Numbered from the stretch's first letter, positions 1 to 6,209 are shown. The stretch is DNA of 15,382 nucleotides from CAVPGH01 sp046726955 (GCA_046726955.1 JBKPBQ010000528.1:1-15382); one strand, 5' to 3'. Numbers and translations: made by a program. Notes: generated by a model not told the origin, from the sequence alone.

Positions 1-94
1 TCTCGAGGTCGAGCGCGTTGCGCACCTCCGGCCGGTTCACGGTGATGACGGCGAGACGGCCGTCCCGGGCCAGGATGAGGTTGCGATAGCCCAA
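1..94 (-). CDS. Enoyl-CoA hydratase/isomerase family protein, N-terminal fragment
   Basis: Only the first 31 codons are in the window; the gene runs off the left edge. The reading is M-GYRNLILARDGRLAVITVNR followed by PEVRNALDLE. This is the classic N-terminus of the crotonase fold: a short first strand, then the V-T-[VL]-N-R-P-x-x-x-N-A-L segment that opens the acyl-CoA binding region. Crotonases hydrate or isomerise enoyl-CoA thioesters in the cytoplasm. The start is taken as TTG at 94 because an in-frame TGA lies eight codons upstream, GGAG stands four bases before the TTG, and a TAATAT box lies ten bases before it. The exact subfamily cannot be told from this much sequence. It is divergent from the selenoprotein gene at 150. 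Confidence 0.8.
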   Translation of the reverse strand, partial: MGYRNLILARDGRLAVITVNRPEVRNALDLE

Positions 95-104
95 GTCGCT
101 CCGG

Positions 105-110
105 ATATTA
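105..110 (-). promoter_or_regulatory. -10-like box TAATAT for the enoyl-CoA hydratase gene
   Basis: TAATAT read on the minus strand ends ten bases before the TTG start at 94. An AT-rich hexamer stands out strongly in this GC-rich sequence. No convincing -35 is visible. It lies back to back with the box for the divergent selenoprotein gene. Confidence 0.45.
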
Positions 111-133
111 CCTCATCGCCCGGACGCGGCTCT

Positions 134-139
134 TATAAT
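134..139 (+). promoter_or_regulatory. Perfect -10 hexamer TATAAT for the selenoprotein gene
   Basis: A consensus TATAAT ends ten bases before the ATG at 150, which predicts a transcript with a leader of only a few bases. It overlaps an in-frame ATG at 138, which makes that codon unlikely as the start. No clear -35 element is seen. Confidence 0.5.
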
Positions 140-149
140 GAAGACAACC

Positions 150-380
150 ATGGCCACGCCGCACACGGTGACGATCTACGGAAAGGACGGGTGACCCTAC
201 ACCTCGGATGCCCGTGAGGCTTTCGCGAAGAGGGGCTACGCCGTCGACTATCGCGACGTCAAGCAATCACAGCGCGACCTCGACGAGATGCTCGCGCTCA
301 CCAAGGGCGTGCGCAAGGTTCCGGTCATCCTCGAGGACCGCGAGATGACGATCGGCTTCGGGGGCACCTGAGGCGTCTGA
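150..380 (+). CDS. Uxx-star-like glutaredoxin-family selenoprotein with two predicted selenocysteines
   Basis: Read through two in-frame TGA codons (192-194 and 369-371), this frame gives a 76-residue thioredoxin-fold protein. It begins MATPHTVTIYGKDG, then U15-P-Y-T, then TSDAREAFAKRGYAVDYRDV. A loop with the cis-proline segment KVPVI follows (about residues 58-62), and the protein ends TIGFGGT-U74-G-V-stop. The U-P-Y-T replaces the C-P-Y-C/T redox motif of glutaredoxins, and the KVPVI and GFGGT segments sit where the glutathione-binding loop and GG motif of glutaredoxins lie. From memory, NCBI names a family of such small proteins 'Uxx-star' glutaredoxin-like (seleno)proteins, fitting a Sec three residues before the stop. 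Homology-like sequence continues past both TGAs without frameshift, which argues against a pseudogene. Candidate SECIS hairpins follow each TGA. The predicted role is a cytosolic thiol/selenol oxidoreductase; the substrate is unknown. The start is ATG 150; ATG 138 is in frame but lies inside the promoter box. Confidence 0.85.
205..225 (+). promoter_or_regulatory. Candidate bacterial SECIS element for Sec15
   Basis: This hairpin starts ten bases after the UGA at 192-194. Pairs are 205-225, 206-224, 207-223 (G-U), 208-222, a U-U mismatch 209/221, then 210-220, 211-219 and 212-218, closing a CGUGA pentaloop at 213-217. Bacterial SECIS elements lie inside the coding region just after the UGA, with a G in the first positions of the apical loop and, in E. 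coli fdhF, an unpaired U in the upper stem recognised by SelB. The geometry matches that description. The fold was done by eye and no energy was computed. Confidence 0.5.
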
Positions 381-383
381 CCC

Positions 384-402
384 CGGGACCGGTCCGGTCC
401 CG
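384..402 (+). promoter_or_regulatory. Candidate bacterial SECIS element for Sec74 (alternatively a terminator)
   Basis: A seven-base-pair perfect stem (384-390 with 396-402) closes a GGUCC loop at 391-395. It begins 12 bases after the UGA at 369-371 and just past the true stop at 378-380. The core, GGGACCGGTCCGGTCCC, is 17 nt, the same size as the minimal upper stem-loop of the E. coli fdhF SECIS, whose loop also contains GGUC. No T-tract follows, so an intrinsic terminator is less likely. Confidence 0.55.
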
Positions 403-470
403 CGTACGGCAGCGGCCTCGCGACGTCCGTTATCATTGCAGAGCGTGACGCGAGCCCGCGGCCCCTCCCG

Positions 471-1487
471 GTGAGAACGCTCCCGAACGCCCGCGCCGCC
501 CTCGCTCTCGGGGCCGTCGCCCTCGCCGGCGTCGCCGTTCTCGTGCCGGCTCGGAAGGCGGACTCCGGCTTCGTCCTCGAGGTTCGGCAGATCCCGCTTT
601 CCCCCTCGGATCCCACTCGGCGGTCCGTGGGATCGCTGCGCTACCGCGGCGGGCTGTGGCTGCGCTCGGCGGACGAGCGGTTCGGCGGTCTCTCCGACCT
701 TCGGGTGACCGAGGGAGACGAGCTCGTCGCGATCAGCGACTGCGGCTACGGCTTCACCGCGCACCTCCGCTACGACGCGGACGGCGACCTCGCCGGACTC
801 GACGAGGCCAGGCTCTTTTCGCTGCTCGGGCTCGGGGGGCAGCCGCTCGCGCGCAACGACGTGGACGCGGAGGCGCTCGTGGCCGACGGGTCGAGCTACC
901 TCGTGTCCTTCGAGGGGCACCACCACCTCTGGCGATACGGGGCCGACCCCCCGCTCGCGGGGACACCAACGCCCTTCGCCGCGCCCGCCGGCCTCGTCAA
1001 CTGCGGCTCGAACCAGGGGATCGAGGCGGCCGTCCGGCTCGGCGACGGCCGGTACCTGCTGATCAGCGAAGGACCGCTGCCCCCGCGGAGCGCGCCCGCG
1101 TGGATCGGCACCGAAGGCCATTGGGCGGCCTTCTCGTGGCCGCTGTTCTTCGCGGACGACGCGCCCGGATCCTTCAACCCGACGGGAGCGGCCCTTCTCC
1201 CCGGGGGAGACGTGCTCGTGGTGGAGCGCCGCTACCCGCCGCTCGCCGCGCGGATCCGCCGGATCGGCGCCGAGGCCCTGGAGCGGCGCGAGCTCGAGGG
1301 CACGGAGGTGGCGCGTCTCGCGGCGCCGCTCAACGTGGACAACTTCGAGGGCATCGACGTCCTGCGCGGACCGAAGGGCGAAACGCAGGTGCTGCTCGTG
1401 ACCGACGACAACGACTGCGTCAAGCGCGGCGGGATCCGAACCGGCCTGCAGCGAACACTCCTGATGCTGTTCGATCTCGTCGGCTGA
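471..1487 (+). CDS. Secreted phytase-like esterase family protein (PF13449 type)
   Basis: This 338-residue protein begins with a charged stretch and a hydrophobic segment (about residues 8-26, ALALGAVALAGVAVLV), read as a signal peptide or membrane anchor. The rest is a predicted beta-propeller of the 'esterase-like activity of phytase' family. Visible marks are GLSDLRV followed by VAISDCGYGF (about 73-95), DAEALV before a GHHHLWRY strand, NQGIEAAVRL with LLISEG, PTGAALLPGGDVLVVERRY, and the closing NFEGIDVL with LLVTDDN. In this family these are the strand ends of a six-bladed propeller that may bind metal or phosphate esters; the substrate here is unknown. The GTG start has no Shine-Dalgarno. 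A TATCAT box lies at 431-436. The frame is open back to the selenoprotein stop at 378. The gene ends four bases from a convergent amidohydrolase. Confidence 0.75.
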   Translation: MRTLPNARAALALGAVALAGVAVLVPARKADSGFVLEVRQIPLSPSDPTRRSVGSLRYRGGLWLRSADERFGGLSDLRVTEGDELVAISDCGYGFTAHLRYDADGDLAGLDEARLFSLLGLGGQPLARNDVDAEALVADGSSYLVSFEGHHHLWRYGADPPLAGTPTPFAAPAGLVNCGSNQGIEAAVRLGDGRYLLISEGPLPPRSAPAWIGTEGHWAAFSWPLFFADDAPGSFNPTGAALLPGGDVLVVERRYPPLAARIRRIGAEALERRELEGTEVARLAAPLNVDNFEGIDVLRGPKGETQVLLVTDDNDCVKRGGIRTGLQRTLLMLFDLVG

Positions 1488-1491
1488 CGCG

Positions 1492-2334
1492 TCAAGGAAA
1501 GATCTCGAGCGGGTTCTCCTCGAGGATCCGCCTCTGGATCGCCTCCGGCAGGCCCAGCGCCCGGAACTCGCGCAGGTTCTCGCCCATGCTCCGCACGCCC
1601 GGAGCGGGCCAGTCGCTCCCGTAGAGGACCTTGTCCGCGATCTCGGCGAGCCGCGGGAAGTAGCGCAGGATGGCCCTGGGCGGGATGCTCGACACGTCCA
1701 TCCACACCTTCGGGAACCGGCGGACGAGGAAGAACGCCTGCTCCATCCAGAGCGGCCGCCCCCCGTGGGCGAGGATGATCGTGAGGTCCGGGAAGTCTAC
1801 GGCCACGTCGTCCACGGTGATCGGCTCGCCGTTGCGGCTGCGCGCGCCCGGGAAGATCGACGTCCCGGTGTGGATCATCACCGGCAGCTTCAGACGCTGT
1901 GCCTCCTCGTACAGCGCGCGGAGCGAGTCCATCCCGTCCAGGTAGGCGTTGGGGATGACCTGCATGTGGCAGGGGTGCAGCTTGAGCGCCCGCACGCCCA
2001 GCCCGGCGGCGCGCCTCACCTCCGCCGCCGCGTCCTCGGCGTAACGGGGATGCACTCCCCCCATCGGGATGAGGCGGTCGGGCGCGGCCCGGCAGTACTC
2101 GGCCACGTAGTCGTTCACGCTGTGGCCGAAGCCCATCACGTCGGGGGCGGGATAGTTCACGAGGACCGCCCGGTCGATCCCTTCCGCGTCCAGCTTCTTC
2201 AGGAGGCGCTCCGGGCTCTTCATGATGGGCGGCAGCTCGTCGATGTCGGCGCGGCCCTTGCCGAAGGCCTCGAGCATGTGCGCCTTCAGCTCCCACCAGG
2301 GCTGGACGTGGATGTGGCAGTCGGTGACGGCCAT
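1492..2334 (-). CDS. Amidohydrolase family protein (Amidohydro_2, metal-dependent hydrolase/decarboxylase)
   Basis: This is a 280-residue TIM-barrel metal-dependent hydrolase of the PF04909 type, the family of ACMSD-like decarboxylases and lactone hydrolases. Numbering from the 2334 start, metal ligands are visible as H7-I-H9 on strand 1, H155 in VMIHTGTS, H190 in ILAHGG and D241 in YGSDWP; K118 lies in ALKLHP. The order HxH, H, H, D is complete, so it looks active. The substrate cannot be read from sequence. Two starts are possible: ATG 2349 and ATG 2334. The second is preferred because a TATGCT box ends ten bases before it and overlaps the upstream ATG, and because HxH proteins of this family usually begin a few residues before the motif. 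It is divergent from the secreted protein at 2383. Confidence 0.85.
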   Translation of the reverse strand: MAVTDCHIHVQPWWELKAHMLEAFGKGRADIDELPPIMKSPERLLKKLDAEGIDRAVLVNYPAPDVMGFGHSVNDYVAEYCRAAPDRLIPMGGVHPRYAEDAAAEVRRAAGLGVRALKLHPCHMQVIPNAYLDGMDSLRALYEEAQRLKLPVMIHTGTSIFPGARSRNGEPITVDDVAVDFPDLTIILAHGGRPLWMEQAFFLVRRFPKVWMDVSSIPPRAILRYFPRLAEIADKVLYGSDWPAPGVRSMGENLREFRALGLPEAIQRRILEENPLEIFP

Positions 2335-2344
2335 GGGGTGCGCG

Positions 2345-2350
2345 AGCATA
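2345..2350 (-). promoter_or_regulatory. -10-like box TATGCT for the amidohydrolase
   Basis: TATGCT on the minus strand ends ten bases before the ATG at 2334 and covers the alternative ATG at 2349. No Shine-Dalgarno precedes either start. Confidence 0.35.
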
Positions 2351-2365
2351 GCACGCGGCCCGTGT

Positions 2366-2371
2366 TACTCT
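2366..2371 (+). promoter_or_regulatory. -10-like box TACTCT for the secreted protein gene
   Basis: TACTCT ends 11 bases before the ATG at 2383. It lies downstream of an in-frame GTG at 2362, arguing that translation starts at the ATG. There is no Shine-Dalgarno. Confidence 0.35.
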
Positions 2372-2382
2372 CTCCGCTTCGG

Positions 2383-2976
2383 ATGTTGCCCCTCGCCCTC
2401 GTTCTGCTCGCCGGTCCCGGCCGGCCCCTCTTCTACTGGGGGGCCCGTTCGCCCACGATCCTCGCGGACGCTCCCGCGAGCCGCAGTGTGGAAGCGCAGG
2501 TGACGGAGGTGCACGCGGTCCTCGACAAGGGGAGCCTCGTCCTCCGCTTCACGTTCGACCGCCCGGTGAAGGACGCGCTGTACCTGCAGGACGGAGCCCC
2601 GGTGTCGGGCCGGCTCCGGGCCGCCCTCGACATCGACGCCGATGGAGACAAGGCCACCGGCGTCGCGTCGGGTGACGCGGATCTCCGCACGGGCGCCGAC
2701 CACCGCATCGAGGTGGGAGTGGTGGCCCTCGGCCGCGACGACGACGAGAAGCTCCCCGCGCGCGCCCTCGTCACCGCCGCGATCCTCGGCCTCGCCTCCG
2801 ACGGCCGGCGCAAGACCCTCTGGCGCGGAGACGACTCCGAGAACCCCCAGCAGGTCTCCATCCACGGCGAGTGGGTGGAGCTTCGCCTGCCCCTCGAAAA
2901 AGTGCCGGCCCGCGTCGGGTCGCGGCTCATCCTCTCCCAGGGCGACAAGGCCTACGACGGTCGACTCAAGCCCTGA
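2383..2976 (+). CDS. Secreted hypothetical protein, beta-rich, possibly CBM9/DOMON-like
   Basis: This 197-residue protein starts MLPLALVLLAGPG, a short hydrophobic leader consistent with export, although the cleavage site is not obvious. The mature part alternates short beta strands with acidic loops. DIDADGDKATG (residues 83-93) could be a calcium-binding-like turn and is followed by GADHRIEV (104-111). Similar D-x-D-x-D-x-x-x-TG plus GADyxIEV patterns occur in uncharacterised exported beta-sandwich proteins, so a CBM9 or DOMON-like fold is a guess. No catalytic motif is visible. It ends 16 bases before the response regulator, whose own GGAGGAG site suggests co-transcription. GTG 2362 is an alternative start. 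Confidence 0.6.
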   Translation: MLPLALVLLAGPGRPLFYWGARSPTILADAPASRSVEAQVTEVHAVLDKGSLVLRFTFDRPVKDALYLQDGAPVSGRLRAALDIDADGDKATGVASGDADLRTGADHRIEVGVVALGRDDDEKLPARALVTAAILGLASDGRRKTLWRGDDSENPQQVSIHGEWVELRLPLEKVPARVGSRLILSQGDKAYDGRLKP

Positions 2977-2992
2977 ACGTCGCGGAGGAGCC

Positions 2993-4387
2993 GTGAGCGA
3001 GCGCAAGGTCCTGGTGGTCGAGGACGAGGAGGCGATCCGCACGCTGATCGAGCGCTTCCTCGCCTCCGGAGGCTACTCGGTCGTCTCCACCGGTGATTCC
3101 ACCCACGCCCTGGAGCTGGCCCGGCAATCCGCCCCCGACCTCGTGCTCTGCGACATCGCGATGCCGGGGATGGACGGCTACGGCGTGCTGAAGTCGCTGC
3201 AGTCAGACCCCGTCACCGCCCGCATGCCCGTCGTCTTCCTCACCGCCCAGCGCGAGTTCACCGAGCGTGTGCGCGCCTTCCGCTTCGGCGTCGTGGACTA
3301 CATGACGAAGCCGTTCACGCGCGACCTGCTGCTCAAGAAGGTCGAGCGCGTGCTGCAGAGCCTCGCGGGGCGGCCGGGCGTGCGCGCCGACGGGACGGTG
3401 GAGTCGCTCATGCAGGACGTCCAGCGCGAGGCCCGCAGCGGCGTCCTCACCGTCACCGGCGAGGGGGCCGGGCGCGCGGTCATCGAGAGCGGGCACGTGG
3501 TCGAGAGCACGATCCCGAGCGGCACGGCGCGCTCGGGGCGCGCCGAGTTCCGCGAGCTCGACCTCGACCGCGAGCAGATCGTCACCCACGACCCGTCGAG
3601 CCTGCCCGGCGATCCCGCGACGGTCCCGTCCTTCGAGGGCCTGCCCGACGTCTTCCGGACGGTGCTCGTCGTGGACGACAACGACATCTTCCGGACCTAC
3701 GTGAGGGACGTGCTGTCGCGGCGGGGCTTCACGGTGCACGAGGCCTCGGACGGGGCCGAGGGGCTGCGCCTCGCCCTCCAGAAGCGCCCGTGGCTCATCC
3801 TCACCGACGTGGCGATGCCCCGGCTCGACGGCCTCGAGATGTGCCGGGCGGTCCGCAACCACAGCCTCATCCGCCACACGCCGCTCATCTTCCTGTCCGG
3901 GTGGGACGACTACAAGGACCGGTACCGCGGGCTCGAGGCGGGGGCCGACGAGTACCTCTCCAAGGACACGCCCATCCGCGAGCTGCTCATCCGCGTGCAG
4001 ATCGTCTTGAAGCGCTACTCGGACCTCGGGGCCCGCGCCTGGCGCGGTCCGGGCATGGAGGGGCGCATCGAGCTCATCGGGATGCCCGGGCTCCTGCAGA
4101 TGGCGCATCTGAGCCGGCTCACCGGTGTCCTCGAGGTCGGCTCCGGGGGTAAGGTCGCCGAGGTGCGGTTCCGCGAGGGAGAGATCGTCTCGCTGCAGGT
4201 GGGATCGCGCTCCGGCGAGGCGGCGCTGCTGGAGCTGCTCGCCTGGCCCGAGGGTCACTTCTCGTTCGCGCCGGGCGATCCGGGATCAGGCCCCACGCTC
4301 GGCAGCTTCAGCCAGCTGCTGCTCGACGCCTGCCGCCGCCTCGACGAGAAGAGCCGGGTGCAGGAGCCGGCCGCGACGGGTGACTAG
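2993..4387 (+). CDS. Response regulator with duplicated REC-DUF4388 modules
   Basis: This 464-residue cytoplasmic signalling protein is built as two tandem copies of receiver plus DUF4388 (PatA N-terminal-like). REC1 spans about 5-122 with acidic pair E10/D11, phospho-acceptor D54 (LVLCDIAMPG), T84 and K106 (YMTKPF). DUF4388-1 is about 133-190 (GTVESLMQDVQREARSGVLTV). REC2 spans about 223-345 with D228/D229, D272 (LILTDVAMPR), S302 and K324. DUF4388-2 is about 358-430 and ends in the characteristic WPEGHFSF strand. Both receivers keep every phosphorylation residue. There is no DNA-binding, GGDEF or kinase domain, so output is probably by protein contact; DUF4388 proteins are common in gliding or otherwise motile delta-type bacteria. 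The GTG start has GGAGGAG two bases upstream. No partner kinase is in the window. Confidence 0.9.
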   Translation: MSERKVLVVEDEEAIRTLIERFLASGGYSVVSTGDSTHALELARQSAPDLVLCDIAMPGMDGYGVLKSLQSDPVTARMPVVFLTAQREFTERVRAFRFGVVDYMTKPFTRDLLLKKVERVLQSLAGRPGVRADGTVESLMQDVQREARSGVLTVTGEGAGRAVIESGHVVESTIPSGTARSGRAEFRELDLDREQIVTHDPSSLPGDPATVPSFEGLPDVFRTVLVVDDNDIFRTYVRDVLSRRGFTVHEASDGAEGLRLALQKRPWLILTDVAMPRLDGLEMCRAVRNHSLIRHTPLIFLSGWDDYKDRYRGLEAGADEYLSKDTPIRELLIRVQIVLKRYSDLGARAWRGPGMEGRIELIGMPGLLQMAHLSRLTGVLEVGSGGKVAEVRFREGEIVSLQVGSRSGEAALLELLAWPEGHFSFAPGDPGSGPTLGSFSQLLLDACRRLDEKSRVQEPAATGD

Positions 4388-4396
4388 AGCACAACT

Positions 4397-4544
4397 GAAG
4401 TCGTGTGTCACGACCGGGGTGCGCGGCACTCGCTCCGCGCGCTCCGCCTGGGCGAGCCGGCGCCCAAGCGCCGCGCTCGCCATCGGTTCATCGTACAGTC
4501 GCGCGCTACCGCGAGGCGCGCGCACCCTTCCGGCACACGACTTC
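4397..4544. repeat. 148-nt imperfect palindrome (long hairpin element) between convergent genes
   Basis: The arms pair in register over the whole length: 4397-4407 with 4534-4544 (11 bp, GAAGTCGTGTG), 4414-4416 with 4531-4533, 4417-4425 with 4519-4527 (9 bp, GGGTGCGCG), 4429-4433 with 4511-4515, and 4437-4442 with 4501-4506. A central hairpin pairs 4451-4463 with 4468-4481 (13 bp, one bulged C, CCAA loop). CTAG occurs just outside both ends (4384-4387 and 4550-4553). It fills the gap between the response regulator and the oxygenase genes, which converge here. It may be a bidirectional terminator, a structured RNA, or a non-autonomous mobile palindrome of the MITE/REP kind. There is no T-tract and no ORF inside. 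Confidence 0.7.
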
Positions 4545-4557
4545 CGGCGCTAGGCGC

Positions 4558-5268
4558 CTAACGGGCGTCGTGGAAGATCACGCCGAGCGTGTAGCGCCGG
4601 CCCGCGCGCACGCGGCTGACCCCGTGGCGCACCGCGCAGCGGTAGAAGCCCTGGCGTCCCCGCGCGGGCCGGTAGCGCGTGGGGAAGATCACGAAGTCCC
4701 CGCGGCCGGGCACGATCGCCCGTCCCACCGACTGCGCTCGCGGCCGGTTCTCCACGAGCAGGAACTCCCCGCCCGTGTACTCCGTGGGCGGGGTGAGGAA
4801 GACCGCGAGCTGCAGCGGGAACGCGACCTCGCCGTAGAGGTCCTGGTGCAGGCAGTTGTAGCCGCCCGCCTCGTAGTGGAGCAGGAGCGGCGTCGGCTGG
4901 GTCTGCCCGGCCTTGCGGCACGTCTCCAGGAAGGCTTCGAGGTCCGGCGGGAAGCGCGGCGCGGCGCCTAACGCGAGCATCCAGCGGTTGGCGATGGCGG
5001 CGAGCGGGGGATAGGCCCGGATTCGCAGCTCCTCGACGAGCGAAGGGAGCGGCCGCCGGAAGTACTTGTAGTCGCCCTCCCCGAACCGGTGGCGGGCCAT
5101 GTCCACGCGGCTGCGGAAGCGCCGGTCCTGCGAGTAGAGCGCTATGAGCTCGCGGCACTCGGGGGCGGTGAGGACGGAGCGGACGTGGGCGTAGCCGTCC
5201 TCGAGCAGGTCCTTCTCCAGGGTCTCCCAGTTCAGCCGCCCCAGGCGGGCGGCGAGCGAGGCCGTCAC
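4558..5268 (-). CDS. 2OG-Fe(II) oxygenase, translationally coupled to alkA
   Basis: This 236-residue protein of the double-stranded beta-helix dioxygenase superfamily uses 2-oxoglutarate, O2 and Fe(II) to hydroxylate a substrate. The iron-binding triad is visible as H141-x-D143 (in NCLHQDLYG) and H215 (AVRHGVS). The 2OG-binding arginine is R224 or R225 (RAGRRYTLGVIFH). An N-terminal alpha/beta part (about 1-125) holds DGYAHVR, typical of prolyl-hydroxylase-like members. The GTG start at 5268 overlaps the alkA TGA in a GTGA, so the two are almost certainly co-translated. That context suggests a role in nucleic-acid alkylation damage (AlkB-like chemistry), but the sequence is closer to the PF13640-type oxygenases than to canonical AlkB, so the substrate is an inference. 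Confidence 0.85.
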   Translation of the reverse strand: MTASLAARLGRLNWETLEKDLLEDGYAHVRSVLTAPECRELIALYSQDRRFRSRVDMARHRFGEGDYKYFRRPLPSLVEELRIRAYPPLAAIANRWMLALGAAPRFPPDLEAFLETCRKAGQTQPTPLLLHYEAGGYNCLHQDLYGEVAFPLQLAVFLTPPTEYTGGEFLLVENRPRAQSVGRAIVPGRGDFVIFPTRYRPARGRQGFYRCAVRHGVSRVRAGRRYTLGVIFHDAR

Positions 5269-6149
5269 GCCTCGGCTCTGCGGGAGAGCGAGTCCCAGAG
5301 GTGCAGCGTGGCGTAGGCGCGCCAGGGCCGCCAGCCTTCGGCCATCTCGGCGACGCGGCGTACGCCGAGGCCCGGGCCGCAGGCCGCTTCGAGCGCCCGA
5401 TGGATGCCCAGGTCGCCGATGGGGAAGGCGTCCTTGTGCCCGAGGCCGCGCATGAGGACGTACGATGCCGTCCAGGGCCCGATGCCGGGCAGGTCGCGGA
5501 GCGCGCACTCCGCCTCGACGGTCGGCTGCGTGCGGAGCGTCTCCCAGCGGACGCCCCCGTCGCACACCGCACGGGCGGCCCCGCGAAGCGTGTGGGCGCG
5601 CGCCCGCGTGAGGCCCAGGCCCCGCAGCGATCGGAGGGGGATGTCCGCGACCTGGTCGGCGGTCGGAAAGGCCACGGGGCCGGGACGTGCGGCGAGGCGG
5701 ACGAGGCGAGAGGCGAGCGTGCGCGCCCCGGCCAGGCTCACTTGCTGGCCGAGGATCGCCCGGATGAGCGCCTCGAAGGGATCGAGGAACTGCAGGACCC
5801 GGAGCCCGCGGTCCGGAGCGACGAGGCCGCGGAGGACCGAGTCGCGCCGCGCCAAGCGCCGGAAAGGCGCGGTGTCCGTGTCGAGGTCGAAGAGGCGCGA
5901 GACGAGCCGCCTCCTTTCAGGTGCCGGGACGGCCGGGGACGAGCGGACCACGAGCCGTCGGCCGTTGCCGTCGGTCTGCTCGAAGCGGCACTCGAGCCTC
6001 GCCCGGAGACGGCCGAGGCGGACGCCGCGCGAGTAGAGGCCGGGTCCTACCTCCTCGAGGGCCGGGACGCAGCGGGCGGAAAGGAAGGCGAGGGCCCACC
6101 GGGGGTCGAAGTCGGAGGGGAGGGGAACGAACGTCGCGGTACCCCGCAT
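5265..6149 (-). CDS. AlkA-type DNA-3-methyladenine glycosylase II
   Basis: This 294-residue base-excision repair enzyme removes alkylated purines. It has an AlkA N-terminal domain (about 1-105), then a helix-hairpin-helix glycosylase domain. The start of the latter is DPFEALIRAILGQQVSLAGA (about 123-142), the family's signature helix. The hairpin is LRDLPGIGPWTA (217-228), and the catalytic aspartate is D246 in DAFPIGDLGIHRAL, matching D238 of E. coli AlkA. The length agrees with AlkA (282 residues in E. coli). There is no Ada methyltransferase fusion. A TACCGT box six bases before the ATG suggests it can be transcribed on its own, although the Fis-like gene lies only 60 bases upstream on the same strand. 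Confidence 0.9.
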   Translation of the reverse strand: MRGTATFVPLPSDFDPRWALAFLSARCVPALEEVGPGLYSRGVRLGRLRARLECRFEQTDGNGRRLVVRSSPAVPAPERRRLVSRLFDLDTDTAPFRRLARRDSVLRGLVAPDRGLRVLQFLDPFEALIRAILGQQVSLAGARTLASRLVRLAARPGPVAFPTADQVADIPLRSLRGLGLTRARAHTLRGAARAVCDGGVRWETLRTQPTVEAECALRDLPGIGPWTASYVLMRGLGHKDAFPIGDLGIHRALEAACGPGLGVRRVAEMAEGWRPWRAYATLHLWDSLSRRAEA

Positions 6150-6155
6150 CCGCCC

Positions 6156-6161
6156 ACGGTA
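6156..6161 (-). promoter_or_regulatory. -10-like box TACCGT for alkA
   Basis: TACCGT on the minus strand ends exactly six bases before the ATG at 6149, the spacing expected if the transcript starts at the start codon. It overlaps GGTACC and adjoins a CCACGTGG palindrome, which could be a regulator site. No Shine-Dalgarno is visible. Confidence 0.4.
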
Positions 6162-6209
6162 CCACGTGGGGCCGGGACGGGGTTTCCCGAAGCTTGCGGC
6201 GGAAGGAGC

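Noticed and set aside
138..149. Upstream in-frame ATG at 138 as the selenoprotein start
   Set aside because: It lies within the TATAAT box, would add only four residues (MKTT), and the thioredoxin-fold strand begins well after ATG 150.
150..380. Pseudogene of a glutaredoxin with two nonsense mutations
   Set aside because: Both stops are TGA and fall exactly at redox-cysteine positions, the frame is intact throughout, and hairpins follow each TGA at SECIS distance.
384..402. Simple intrinsic terminator after the selenoprotein gene
   Set aside because: No T-tract follows the hairpin and its distance and loop fit a SECIS better; a secondary role in termination is not excluded.
1232..2296. Long alternative open frames inside the amidohydrolase, response regulator and other genes
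   Set aside because: They are Arg/Pro/Ala-rich shadow frames, usual in high-GC DNA, with no domain signal, lying opposite or out of frame to recognisable genes.
4384..4561. Integron attC site
   Set aside because: The folded palindrome and a GTTAGGC (minus strand) near one end suggested attC, but the RYYYAAC/GTTRRRY core sites are not correctly placed at both ends and there is no integrase or cassette array in the window.
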